Shown here: positions 19,425 through 27,918 of the stretch, one piece after another
Numbering within the stretch: position 1 is the first letter of the stretch
Layout of the letters: the number at the start of each line of letters is the position of its first letter
Assembly: GCA_937934135.1 (NCBI GenBank)
Contig: CALHAW010000042.1
Location: 1-34,994 of the forward strand
Length of the DNA: 34,994 nucleotides
Reading direction: 5' to 3'
Origin: an uncultured Alphaproteobacteria bacterium
GTDB taxonomy: Bacteria; Pseudomonadota; Alphaproteobacteria; Micavibrionales; Micavibrionaceae
Notes under the pieces: generated by a model
The model's input: only the letters and a program-made list of their open reading frames with translations
What the model was told of the DNA's origin: nothing
Database searches by the model: none
Made by a program: the position numbers and the translations under genes

Positions 19425-19680
19425 AGAATATTAATCATTGGGCTATGCCCCAAAGTCATTTTAAATTGTGAGAGCCATCGTCATCCACAATGGAAAACCC
19501 GCTTGAGGTTTTTGTCGCTTTTGACTTGCTGCCACATTAAATGGCTGTTTATACGTTTTACTCATACCTGCTATGCTATACAGGAATAGTTAACAAAAGG
19601 TTAATTTTTATAGAAAATCGTTTAAAAGCAACAAGATGGATGTATTATGAAAATAAAATCAACTTTAAAAAATCGCAATA
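19425..19680. other. Gene-poor stretch between the DUF378 terminator and the HAD gene end
   Basis: No convincing gene. It holds a small hairpin (TTGGG and CCCAA flanking CTATGC, near 19438-19453) without a U tract, which might end the minus-strand HAD transcript. Two short plus-strand frames, at 19541 and 19647, both run into the 3' end of the HAD gene; neither has a good ribosome-binding site and their composition does not look like protein. Confidence 0.5.
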
Positions 19681-20622
19681 TCAGACAGGTTGTTTACGTT
19701 TTTTGTGCTTACGGTCAGGCAATGCAGCCCCCCATTGAAATTCATCAACCATAAATTTAGGCATCACGTTATTATATTGAATAATAAGGTTTTTCAATGT
19801 GTTATCAATCTCTTTTAAAGTCTTACAATGCATAAAATTAGCAGCATGAAGGCCTGATTTAAACAAGCATGCATCAATCCCCGCCCCATGTGCGCCCAAA
19901 ATATCATGCGCCATGGTGTCACCCAACATAATCGTGTGAGATGGGTAAATCTCCTGCTCCTGTAGTAAATCCATACAATGCTTAAAAATGGCCGGATTCG
20001 GCTTACCAATATAATTCACGATCCCACCCGCATCTTCGTAACGACGTGCAAGCAAAGCAGGGCCAAACAAAAAGTTATTACCAATTAACGCCTTACTATC
20101 CTGATTACAGGCAATAGCGGTTAGGCGACGTTGAATGGAACGACGGATAATAGGATCATAATGCTCTAATGTTTTTTGAGGGTAATCCATCCCCATTAAT
20201 AATAAGAAGTCCGCTTCTTCGATATCATCTGTGATTTCCACATCAGTATCATCAAGGATCGACGTGTCGCCCTTACGCGTAATGACAAAAGCGGTTTCCC
20301 CAATATCTTTGAACAAACCTTTATCTTGATGACGCAATCCATTTTGGATCACATCAAATGGCGTAACAATCGCGTGATATAGGCTAGGCCCAATGCCCAT
20401 TTTCTTAAGCTGCGCCTTTTTTTGATCGGCGCGCATGCGGTCATTACAAAAAATAATAACGGTCTTATGACGCTCTTTAAGCTCCTTTAAGCAAGCCACA
20501 GCGCCTGGAAAGGCATCTTCGCCATCGTGCAACACACCCCAATCATCGATTAGGATACCCATATAACTGTCAGAGAAGTCAGAGACCCCAGCGCAAAATT
20601 TGGTTTTGGTTTTCGAAATCAT
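19681..20622 (-). CDS. HAD superfamily subfamily IIA hydrolase (TIGR01459-like)
   Basis: A 313-residue phosphatase-like protein. Motif I is GILIDDWGVLHDG (nucleophile Asp26), where the usual second Asp of DxD is Trp28, as I recall for the TIGR01459 subgroup of proteobacteria. A motif II-like ValIleIlePheCysAsn segment follows (VIIFCND), the conserved Lys region is near NYIGKPNPAIF, and motif IV is MLGDTMAHDILGA. I use the ATG at 20620-20622, which has AAGGGTG seven bases upstream; a TTG 15 bases earlier is the alternative. Loss of the second Asp may weaken phosphatase turnover. The substrate is unknown. It is monocistronic, downstream of the coiled-coil gene. Confidence 0.88.
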   Translation of the reverse strand: MISKTKTKFCAGVSDFSDSYMGILIDDWGVLHDGEDAFPGAVACLKELKERHKTVIIFCNDRMRADQKKAQLKKMGIGPSLYHAIVTPFDVIQNGLRHQDKGLFKDIGETAFVITRKGDTSILDDTDVEITDDIEEADFLLLMGMDYPQKTLEHYDPIIRRSIQRRLTAIACNQDSKALIGNNFLFGPALLARRYEDAGGIVNYIGKPNPAIFKHCMDLLQEQEIYPSHTIMLGDTMAHDILGAHGAGIDACLFKSGLHAANFMHCKTLKEIDNTLKNLIIQYNNVMPKFMVDEFQWGAALPDRKHKKRKQPV

Positions 20623-20757
20623 GACACCCTTAATCAACAGTCAACTAGATGAATAGTCAGAATAAACACGTTACCGCAAATTCAGACAAGTCGAATCGGC
20701 GGAAAAATCAGTGCCTATTATGCCTGCGTTTAAGACTTCAATCAACAGAACTCGTCA

Positions 20758-20781
20758 CGACACCTTAATGTCGTTATTAAG
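20758..20781. repeat. Two overlapping, mutually exclusive small hairpins after the coiled-coil gene
   Basis: CGACA (20758-20762) pairs with TGTCG (20769-20773), and CTTAAT (20764-20769) pairs with ATTAAG (20776-20781). They share bases, so only one forms at a time. The second begins 3 bases past the stop of the coiled-coil gene on the minus strand. No U tract follows, so a terminator role is doubtful; mRNA 3'-end protection is possible. Confidence 0.35.
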
Positions 20782-20784
20782 AAT

Positions 20785-23700
20785 TTACCCAAAACGGCGA
20801 TCTAACACGCTATCATGCTCAATCGCATCACATAAAAGGCCATAAAGCTGTGCTACATCGCTCGAGGCGAATGTCGTGGTTAACAGGTCGCTTTTATCGC
20901 TTTCACCTGCCTGATGGTAAACTTCTTCAAATTGACGGGTAAAGCGGTTCACATAGGTTCTAAATTCATTGTCACTTTTGTACTTATCCGCAAGTTTATC
21001 CACAGGAAGCTTTGATTTCTGTGCAAGAAGCAATTTGGTAAAGGCCGCAACATCACCCTTTTGATATGCTTTCCATGTTTTTTCAGAAATCTTACCATGG
21101 AAAGAGCGCGTCATATCAACCGATAAGGAATGCAAGCTTTCCAAGATGAACTTCGCAGAATTCATGAACTTATCGCGCTCTACACGGGTTTCCGCTTCAC
21201 GCATTTGTGTGGCTCTGGTTTGTGCTTGCTCTGTCGCTTTAGATAAAGAATGGGATTGGCGAATATAAGATGCCGCTGCTTCATCAACGACCTTCGCTGC
21301 CTTAATTGACACATCTGCAAGATAATCCGTTTCAATTTCAAGTTTCTGGCGGGATTCCTCAATATGATTTTGTGCCTTAACCGCCGTTTTATCTACTTCC
21401 AACATACGTTTCGCAAGCTGTGCGATTGCATCCGTAATACGATCTTCCGCCTTTTGTGAGATTTCAGAGATATTCACCGCCTCATCCCCCATTTCATGGG
21501 TGTAATCGCGTGTTTTATCGAGCGAGGATTTCATTTGATCTTCGATTATTTTAGATTTCATTACAAAATCATCACTAGATTTTTTTAATTCTAACAATGT
21601 CTTGTCAGAAGTATCTAACAAATTAATTGTCTCTGCTTTGACTTGACCAACAATGTCACTAATCTGACTCATCGTCATTTGTGCTAATTTTTGGAGCCTT
21701 GCCGTTTCCGCCTGCGTTTTATCACCAATCTTCTCATACTGGCTTAGCGCTTTATCAGAAGATTGTGCCATCACTTCAGATTCACGCGCAAACAATGTTC
21801 CAGCATTCGCAATTTGCGCCGCCGATTGGGCGACAGAGGATGTTAAATCGTGAAATTGTTCATCAATCGCTTGTTGCACTGTTTCAATGCGCATCATTGC
21901 CTGATCAGTGGCCATGGTGATTTCAGTTGATTGCTTCTTGAACAGCTTCTCCATATCATCAAGACGTAATTGCGCGGCCTTCGATGCGGAATCAATATCA
22001 TCAACACGGGTGCTTAAATTACTGCTAGAATGATCCAAAATTTGCGCGGCTTTTTCTGCGCTCGTTGACAGGTTATGAATACGATCATCAAACTGAACAT
22101 TCATGTCTCTTAACTTGCTCAGGTTATTTTCTGTCCCTTGCTCAAAACTGACAGACATTTTTTCAAAACGATTACGCGTGCGCTCAATTTGTTCTGTTGC
22201 TTTGGTATAGATCGGCTCAATAATGTCCGTTGAGTTCACGAGCGAGTCTGTAACTTCCTTAACTGCATCATTGGCTTCCATCGATTTACTCAAAAGCGTC
22301 TTAACACGGCCTTCAATTAAGGCATCAAGGCTTTCAAGCTCTTGTGTGACCTTACCTATGTCTTTGGATACATCATCGCAATGGGTGGAGACATTGGTCT
22401 TAAGCGCCGCCATAGAGTCCTCTGTGCGCGCGACAATATCATTTAATTTGCGTGATTCTCCATGGAGTGAATCACTAACGAGTTCAATTTTCTCTAAAGC
22501 TGACCCAACATTCGCATCCAAGTCTTCTTTTTGGGCGCGCATCATGCTCTGCACGGATTTAGAATGACCAGAGATTTGCCCCACTAACGTGGAGATTTCC
22601 TGCGCCTGAGAGCGCATATCTTCACGGATCAACTTTGCTTTCTCCATCGCTTTATCTGATGCGTTGTTAAGGCTCGTGACACGTTTATCAAGCATATCCG
22701 CCATTTCACCATGTTTTGCATCTGCGTTCTTAACAGCAGTTTCAATCTTCTTGATTGGCTCTGATACCATGCCTTCGATTAACTCGAGGCGTTCATGCAT
22801 TTTTTCTTGAGCTTTATCAATTTGCTCTGCCTGATCCGTGACCGCAGAAGATATTTTCGTCAAGCGGGATTCAATCATTTCCGCGCTATTACCCATTTTA
22901 CCCGTACTAGAATCAATTTGTTCTAATACGACTCGAATCGTATCGGCGGTATCTTGACCCGTTTTTTGAAGGGTTTTTACTTTATCTTCAGCGCCTTGCA
23001 TTACAGTGTCCGTTTGGCTCACCGCATCTGCCGCGGCACGATTAAGCCCCTCAATCATACGTTTTATGTTTGATCCCATTTTATTATCAACATTATCTAA
23101 AACATTGTTTAGATTTGATATTTTCTGCTCAAGACGATTTTCTAAATCATCCGCCTTGTTCAAAATCTGGTCAATCGCCGCAACCGAAGGCGAAGATTTA
23201 AAGGGCGTCATTGCACTATCGGAAGTTGATAAGCTTTTTGCCTTGTTTTCAATATCACTCATAATAGCGCTAAAGCGGCGGGATTGTGATTCCATCATGT
23301 TGCCCATCTTTGAAAGAACCGCATCCGTTTTACGTCCAGACACACCAGATGATTTTTGCTGAATAATTGTTGTTTTGACTTTAGAAAAAGAATTAATAAT
23401 CAACCAAAGAAACGCCAACGGCGCCAAGATACCAGCCAAAAATCCGCCTAGGATATGAGGTTGCTGTGCCACCAACGCGCCAAGGCCGATTGTACCTTGA
23501 ACATAATACCCTGCCATACCACACCAAAGCGCGGTCAAAACTGTCCCAAACAAATTTAAAATCGAAGATTTCTTGTCTGACGTCGTATTAATTGCCACAC
23601 GGCGTTGTGACGATTTTGTTGCTGTTGGCGCGGCGGATAGTGAATGTTGTGACGCGCTCGGCGCTGGCGACATAATACGTAACCCCTGAAGATTTGAATT

Positions 23701-24012
23701 TGATATTTCGGCTTTCGGCATTTCAAGGGAAGATTTCATTGCCGGTTTAGCAGAGAGTTCTGGCGTCTTTTTCGCTCTAATTTTTAAACTTGAGGACATC
23801 GCAATCTCACCACGCTCCTTTTTCGTCGCGCTCAATTTATCTAGCGTGCTTTCCATATTTTTTGACTTTGCATCAGGACGAACCGAAACAAAATTCTTTG
23901 CAGGCGCAGGCGCAGATGCTTGGGCATGTGTTTGATCTGTCTCTTTATTCGCAAATTTAAGCTCTAATCTCTTTTTACGGGCGGTCAGATTCGGCGTGAT
24001 AGGTTCACTCAT
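20785..24012 (-). CDS. Large membrane-anchored coiled-coil protein of unknown function
   Basis: A 1075-residue protein in four parts: a basic, Ser/Ala-rich disordered N-terminus (1-150); two hydrophobic helices (about 151-172 and 188-209) joined by a short loop; a very long helical region (about 225-950) with heptad-like repeats and frequent Asp/Ser/Glu; and a compact C-terminal domain (about 950-1075) with aromatic residues (KTWKAYQKGD, FRTYVNRFTRQFEEVY). Both ends would face the cytoplasm. The stretch looks like a chemoreceptor signalling rod but lacks the conserved hairpin tip, and there is no HAMP or sensor domain. The layout resembles Caulobacter TipN-type polarity scaffolds, a comparison from architecture only. 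AAGGA lies upstream of the ATG. It is flanked by unrelated genes. Confidence 0.85.
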   Translation of the reverse strand: MSEPITPNLTARKKRLELKFANKETDQTHAQASAPAPAKNFVSVRPDAKSKNMESTLDKLSATKKERGEIAMSSSLKIRAKKTPELSAKPAMKSSLEMPKAEISNSNLQGLRIMSPAPSASQHSLSAAPTATKSSQRRVAINTTSDKKSSILNLFGTVLTALWCGMAGYYVQGTIGLGALVAQQPHILGGFLAGILAPLAFLWLIINSFSKVKTTIIQQKSSGVSGRKTDAVLSKMGNMMESQSRRFSAIMSDIENKAKSLSTSDSAMTPFKSSPSVAAIDQILNKADDLENRLEQKISNLNNVLDNVDNKMGSNIKRMIEGLNRAAADAVSQTDTVMQGAEDKVKTLQKTGQDTADTIRVVLEQIDSSTGKMGNSAEMIESRLTKISSAVTDQAEQIDKAQEKMHERLELIEGMVSEPIKKIETAVKNADAKHGEMADMLDKRVTSLNNASDKAMEKAKLIREDMRSQAQEISTLVGQISGHSKSVQSMMRAQKEDLDANVGSALEKIELVSDSLHGESRKLNDIVARTEDSMAALKTNVSTHCDDVSKDIGKVTQELESLDALIEGRVKTLLSKSMEANDAVKEVTDSLVNSTDIIEPIYTKATEQIERTRNRFEKMSVSFEQGTENNLSKLRDMNVQFDDRIHNLSTSAEKAAQILDHSSSNLSTRVDDIDSASKAAQLRLDDMEKLFKKQSTEITMATDQAMMRIETVQQAIDEQFHDLTSSVAQSAAQIANAGTLFARESEVMAQSSDKALSQYEKIGDKTQAETARLQKLAQMTMSQISDIVGQVKAETINLLDTSDKTLLELKKSSDDFVMKSKIIEDQMKSSLDKTRDYTHEMGDEAVNISEISQKAEDRITDAIAQLAKRMLEVDKTAVKAQNHIEESRQKLEIETDYLADVSIKAAKVVDEAAASYIRQSHSLSKATEQAQTRATQMREAETRVERDKFMNSAKFILESLHSLSVDMTRSFHGKISEKTWKAYQKGDVAAFTKLLLAQKSKLPVDKLADKYKSDNEFRTYVNRFTRQFEEVYHQAGESDKSDLLTTTFASSDVAQLYGLLCDAIEHDSVLDRRFG

Positions 24013-24166
24013 GGGATGAAGTCCTTATAAATTGTCGTTGTATTTGAGGAGTTTATAAAGACAGCCTAAGAATGAATATTCAAGCAAACCAAGAGAAGTT
24101 TGCCCACATATTCACAGGTAAAAATAATAAAAATTGATGTATAAAAGTCAGGATAAAATGTATTAA
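24013..24166. other. Intergenic region upstream of the coiled-coil gene
   Basis: AT-rich spacer between the symporter stop and the coiled-coil start codon. It probably holds the minus-strand promoter of the coiled-coil gene (TATAAA-like boxes near 24025 and 24053), but I cannot pair one with a good -35 element. No hairpin with a U tract is seen for the symporter. Confidence 0.35.
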
Positions 24167-25618
24167 TTATTTTTTATCAAGCGCTTGTAGATATTTCTTA
24201 ATATCCTTTTTTAACTCCGGCGCTAAGATATAAAGTCCGATAATATTCGGCACAGCCATCGCAAAAATCATAGAATCTGAAAAGCGGATAATATTATCAA
24301 GGCTCGCCGCACTCCCCACCACGATAAACCCGCAATAAGCTAGCTTATAGAGCATTTCAAGGCTCGGCTTTTCGCCACCAGCCAAATATGCCAGCCCACG
24401 TAAACCATAATAAAACCATGCAATTATGGTGGAATAAGCAAAGAGAAAGACTGTAAACGCTAACACATAAGGAAACCATGGAATGGCACTCTCAAACGCA
24501 CGCGATGTCAGGCTCACGCCCTCAATGCCTTGTCCGCCTTCATAAACACCCGTCATCACGATAACTAACCCCGTTACCATACAGATCACAATCGTATCAA
24601 TAAATGGCCCCAACATGCCCACAAATCCCTGCGATACATGGTCATTGGTTTTGGCGGTAGCATGAACAATCGCGGCAGAGCCAATTCCAGCTTCGTTTGA
24701 AAAGGCCGCGCGTTGTACCCCAATTAATAAGCCCCCTAAAAGCGCACCTATTCCCGCTTCTGGCGTTAACGCCATTTGAAAAATCAGCATAAGACCATTT
24801 GGGATATTTTGATAATTCATGGCAATCACAACCACACCGGCGATTAAATAGAGTGCGCCCATCAAAGGCACAATTTTGGAGGCAACACGGGCGATGCTTT
24901 TCAGACCGCCAATAATCACAATACCCACCAAAGCCGCGAGGCCTAGGCCAAACATCCAGCCTTTATTCGCAAAATAGCCACCATCACCGCCTGTAACGTT
25001 CACAACCTGTTGAAAGGCTTGGTTCGCTTGAAACATGTTGCCTGCGCCAACGGCACCAAAAACCACACAAACAGCAAATATAATCGCCAAGAATGAGCCA
25101 AAATGAGCTTGATCGCGTTTATCAAACGCCGCTTTTAAGTAATACATCGGCCCACCAACGACATGGTTCTTATTCTTTGGATTTGGATAATGGCGGTATT
25201 TCACCCCAAGGGCGGCTTCAGCGAACTTCGCGCTCATCCCAAACATTCCCATTAACGCCATCCAAAAGACAGCCCCCGGACCACCAGCAGACACCGCCAC
25301 CGCCACCCCTGCAATATTTCCAAGCCCCACCGTGCCAGACAAAGAAGTCATGAGCGCCTGGAAGCGGTTAATCTCTCCCTTATCAGATTTTTTATCGTAT
25401 TTACCGCGCAAAACGCGCACCGCATGGCCAAAATATCGGATATTAATGAAGTTAAAATAAACCGTCAGGAAAAGTGACGCCGCCGCCAGCCAGACCAAAA
25501 TAAGAGGAACAGCAAAAGCCTCCCCCATAAATTCGACTTCCTTGGCGTAAAACACAACGCCCTCAACGCTATCCGCTATTGTTGTAATATGCTCATTAAT
25601 AAGCTGATCAATCGCCAT
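24167..25618 (-). CDS. Alanine/glycine:cation symporter (AGCS family)
   Basis: A 483-residue inner-membrane transporter with about 10-11 hydrophobic segments, expected to import alanine or glycine with sodium. The family signature is SGTVGLGNIAGVAVAVSAGG with GPGAVFWM. Downstream come the FSNEAGIGSAAIVHAT motif and FAYSTIIAWFYYG, both standard for AGCS (AlsT/DagA) proteins. The length is normal. GGGAG precedes the ATG. Its neighbours do not narrow the substrate. Confidence 0.94.
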   Translation of the reverse strand: MAIDQLINEHITTIADSVEGVVFYAKEVEFMGEAFAVPLILVWLAAASLFLTVYFNFINIRYFGHAVRVLRGKYDKKSDKGEINRFQALMTSLSGTVGLGNIAGVAVAVSAGGPGAVFWMALMGMFGMSAKFAEAALGVKYRHYPNPKNKNHVVGGPMYYLKAAFDKRDQAHFGSFLAIIFAVCVVFGAVGAGNMFQANQAFQQVVNVTGGDGGYFANKGWMFGLGLAALVGIVIIGGLKSIARVASKIVPLMGALYLIAGVVVIAMNYQNIPNGLMLIFQMALTPEAGIGALLGGLLIGVQRAAFSNEAGIGSAAIVHATAKTNDHVSQGFVGMLGPFIDTIVICMVTGLVIVMTGVYEGGQGIEGVSLTSRAFESAIPWFPYVLAFTVFLFAYSTIIAWFYYGLRGLAYLAGGEKPSLEMLYKLAYCGFIVVGSAASLDNIIRFSDSMIFAMAVPNIIGLYILAPELKKDIKKYLQALDKK

Positions 25619-25703
25619 AATTTAAGACTCCCTTTTTTACAAGGGTACGCGCATACCCCAAAAATCCAAGAATTTATGCGGTTTTATCCAGAATGCGGAA
25701 CAA

Positions 25704-26165
25704 TTAACGGCAAATAGACCGTGTTAAGCCCTGTGTTTGCGAGCTTTGGGCTGCCCATTGTTGCAATTCACCACGGCTCATCGCATCAACTTGGCTGATA
25801 CGGCGCACATTGCGCGAACAAAACACGTCTGGGCGTTGTTGCGCGACGCTGGTGGATGCTTGGTTGGCAAAACTAGTGCGTAAATCATGGACTTTGCGCT
25901 CTGCATTACCGCCTTGGCGTTTGTAATAATTGATAAGCGTTTCTTCATAGTCAGAAAATAAGCCCGCATGCCGGTTGGTGATATCACGATACGCAAGATA
26001 GAAATTCTTTCTGCCCGCAGGTGTCATATGTTGGCAATTAAGGCCAATCACCATCAATTCGCTGTGAATACGGATGGCTTGCTCTGCTTCGGCTTCGGCG
26101 GCGCTGTAACAGCTTGCAAAGGCAGAGGCTGGAAAAAGAAATAAAATCATCAAAAGAACACGCAT
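25704..26165 (-). CDS. Hypothetical secreted protein
   Basis: A 153-residue protein with a signal peptide (VLLMILFLFPASAFA, cleavage likely before SCYS), so periplasmic or secreted. The mature part has cysteines in SCYSAAEAE, LNCQHM, VFCSRN and SICR, enough for two disulfides, and looks helical (YLAYRDITNRH, EETLINYYKRQGG). The start is the ATG at 26163-26165 with AAGGA upstream; a TTG one codon earlier is less likely. I recall similar short secreted proteins in alphaproteobacteria but no function. It lies 27 bases after the dehydrogenase gene and may be cotranscribed with it. Confidence 0.75.
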   Translation of the reverse strand: MRVLLMILFLFPASAFASCYSAAEAEAEQAIRIHSELMVIGLNCQHMTPAGRKNFYLAYRDITNRHAGLFSDYEETLINYYKRQGGNAERKVHDLRTSFANQASTSVAQQRPDVFCSRNVRRISQVDAMSRGELQQWAAQSSQTQGLTRSICR

Positions 26166-26192
26166 CAAAAAAATCCTTACTTAATTACTGTA

Positions 26193-27137
26193 TTAAATCA
26201 CTTCGGTTAAGAGCGGCTCACCATGAAAGTGTGCGCTTATATTGTCAATCACTAACTGTCCCATTGCACTTCTTGTTTCCACAGAAGCAGATCCGATATG
26301 TGGTAGTAAAACAACCTGATCCATATCAAGCAACGCTTGGGGAATGTTTGGTTCATCAGCAAAAACATCCAACCCAGCTGCCTTAATCGTACCATTTTGT
26401 AACGCCTCAATCAAAACTGGCTCATCAACAACAGAACCACGGGATATATTAATCAATATCCCCTGCTCACCTAACGCCTTTAATACAGCTTGATTGACAA
26501 GGTGCATGGTTGCCTCACCTCCTGGGCAAGTCAGAATTAAATAATCACACTCCCCTGCCATACTCTCAAGATCGCTATGATAAGGATAAGGCTGATCCGG
26601 TTTTTTACGTGGACCGTAATAAACAACATCCATATCAAAGGCAGCGCAGCGTTTAGCAACTTTTTGTCCAATCCCGCCAAGCCCAACAATGCCGACCTTC
26701 TTATTCGTCAAACTTGTACCGAGTGGTGGATCACCCTCCATCAGCCATCTGCCCGCCCGCACATATCTATCGGCGTAAGCAATGTGCCGTGCCGTCGCCA
26801 ATAACAAAGCCATGCCTGTATCCGCCGTTTCTGCGCTCAACACATCTGGGGTGTTGGTAACTTTAATACCGCGCTCTTTAGCTGCTTGTAGATCAATATG
26901 ATCAAACCCGACAGAGAACGTCGCAATGATTTTGAGGTTTGGTAATGTTTCAATCAAATCCCGTGTGATGAACTGCCCCACTGTGCAATTAATGGCCACA
27001 ACATCATTTTTCACAGATTCAATAACAGAATTCGGGTCTTTTTCTTCAAAAAGTTTAATTATATCAAATACTTGCTCTAACCTACTCAACCCTAAACAAC
27101 CATTGCCATGGAATGATAATAATGTCTTTTTGCTCAT
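26193..27137 (-). CDS. D-isomer-specific 2-hydroxyacid dehydrogenase
   Basis: A 314-residue NAD(P)-dependent oxidoreductase of the glyoxylate/hydroxypyruvate reductase type. The Rossmann motif is GLGGIG (152-157). The catalytic set is complete: Arg233 in NISRGSVVDE, Glu262 in DVFADEP and His280 in LLPHIGSAS. After the second beta strand the sequence reads YYGPRKKP in place of an acidic residue, which favours NADPH. FSVGFDHID matches the hydroxypyruvate/glyoxylate reductase group rather than SerA or LdhA. The exact substrate is inferred. It is divergent from the rimP operon. Confidence 0.9.
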   Translation of the reverse strand: MSKKTLLSFHGNGCLGLSRLEQVFDIIKLFEEKDPNSVIESVKNDVVAINCTVGQFITRDLIETLPNLKIIATFSVGFDHIDLQAAKERGIKVTNTPDVLSAETADTGMALLLATARHIAYADRYVRAGRWLMEGDPPLGTSLTNKKVGIVGLGGIGQKVAKRCAAFDMDVVYYGPRKKPDQPYPYHSDLESMAGECDYLILTCPGGEATMHLVNQAVLKALGEQGILINISRGSVVDEPVLIEALQNGTIKAAGLDVFADEPNIPQALLDMDQVVLLPHIGSASVETRSAMGQLVIDNISAHFHGEPLLTEVI

Positions 27138-27176
27138 AAAATCCTCGTCTATTTTGGGTTTATTCTTGGTTTTCTC

Positions 27177-27205
27177 TTGCTTTTCGCGTTAATCGAGACT
27201 ATAAC
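27177..27205 (+). promoter_or_regulatory. Promoter of the rimP-nusA-infB operon (or of a small RNA)
   Basis: TTGCTT (27177-27182) and TATAAC (27200-27205) are separated by exactly 17 bases, the best sigma70-like match I noticed in the window. A start near 27212 would give a leader of about 124 bases before rimP. A terminator-like hairpin lies within that leader. Confidence 0.65.
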
Positions 27206-27228
27206 ATCCCTAAATTCCTGATTGTAAC

Positions 27229-27260
27229 AGGGTGGGCTTCGAAAGAAACCCGCCTTTTTT
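27229..27260 (+). terminator. Terminator-like hairpin in the rimP leader (attenuator or small-RNA end)
   Basis: GGTGGG (27231-27236) pairs with CCCGCC (27249-27254), extended by two weaker pairs, with an inner CTT/AAG pairing and six T at 27255-27260. It sits between divergent genes, only about 20 bases after the predicted start, so no upstream coding gene on this strand needs it. Confidence 0.7.
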
Positions 27261-27335
27261 AATGTTCACAGGATTGTACAATGGATTGAAAAGGAACAGC
27301 CTCCTTCCGCTTACAGGCATGAGAGCTTTTTAAAG

Positions 27336-27866
27336 ATGAAACATACTGGATTAGAACAGAAAATAGCAGACATTATCTCCCCCGTCGTGACGGATATGGG
27401 GATTGATTTGCTATGGGTTCAATATAAAGGCGGTATTTTAAGTGTTTTTGCAGAAAATCCGGCAACAGGCAAACTAACCCTTGGGGAATGCACCTCTATC
27501 AGCCGCGAGCTGTCACCCATCCTTGAAGTTGAAGATATGATTGATGGACGGTATAGGTTAGAGGTAAGCTCCGCGGGTATTGACCGCCCTCTTTTTAAGC
27601 CTGCCGATTATAAACGTTATCATGACTTGGAAGTAAAAATTGAGCTTGATACGCTGTTTGAAGGGCAAAAAAAATTCAGAGGATATATTCAAGATAGTAA
27701 TGATGAGGCCGTCACGCTAAAAACAGATCAAGGAACACTGGACTTGGCGTATTCCTCCATATATAAAGCCAAGTTAGTGATGACTGATGAACTCATTAAA
27801 GAAACAAAAAGGCGTTTTGAAACAGCCCATAACAAAACAGAAGAACCAGAAACAATAACTATATAA
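27336..27866 (+). CDS. rimP: Ribosome maturation factor RimP
   Basis: Needed for 30S subunit assembly, acting in the cytoplasm. The 176-residue protein has the family N-terminal domain (DMGIDLLWVQY) and the VSSAGIDRPLFKPADYKRYHD motif, which matches the VSSPGIDRPL signature, then an Sm-like C-terminal domain (KFRGYIQDSNDEAVTL). It is first in the rimP-nusA-infB operon, the standard bacterial order. A 23-codon frame ends 2 bases before its ATG. A clear Shine-Dalgarno is lacking; GAGAG about 10 bases upstream is the nearest. Confidence 0.95.
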   Translation: MKHTGLEQKIADIISPVVTDMGIDLLWVQYKGGILSVFAENPATGKLTLGECTSISRELSPILEVEDMIDGRYRLEVSSAGIDRPLFKPADYKRYHDLEVKIELDTLFEGQKKFRGYIQDSNDEAVTLKTDQGTLDLAYSSIYKAKLVMTDELIKETKRRFETAHNKTEEPETITI

Positions 27867-27873
27867 TTCAATA

Positions 27874-27906
27874 ATATAACTAAAATATAACTAAAATATA
27901 ACTAAG
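27874..27906 (+). repeat. Three tandem 11-bp repeats before nusA
   Basis: Units ATATAACTAAA (27874-27884), an identical copy (27885-27895) and ATATAACTAAG (27896-27906) fill the rimP-nusA gap. The last unit overlaps the nusA ribosome-binding site AAGGA (27904-27908). Confidence 0.95.
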
Positions 27907-27918
27907 GAATATATCATC

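Noticed and set aside
19541-19738. 65-codon plus-strand frame
   Set aside because: It has no ribosome-binding site, runs into the 3' end of the HAD gene on the other strand, and its residue make-up does not look like a folded protein.
19647-19754. Short plus-strand frame MKIKSTLKNRN...
   Set aside because: About 35 codons, largely antisense to the HAD gene, with no ribosome-binding site or homology.
20785-24012. Coiled-coil protein as a methyl-accepting chemotaxis receptor
   Set aside because: The conserved signalling-tip hairpin, HAMP domain and periplasmic sensor domain are all missing; only the helical rod looks alike.
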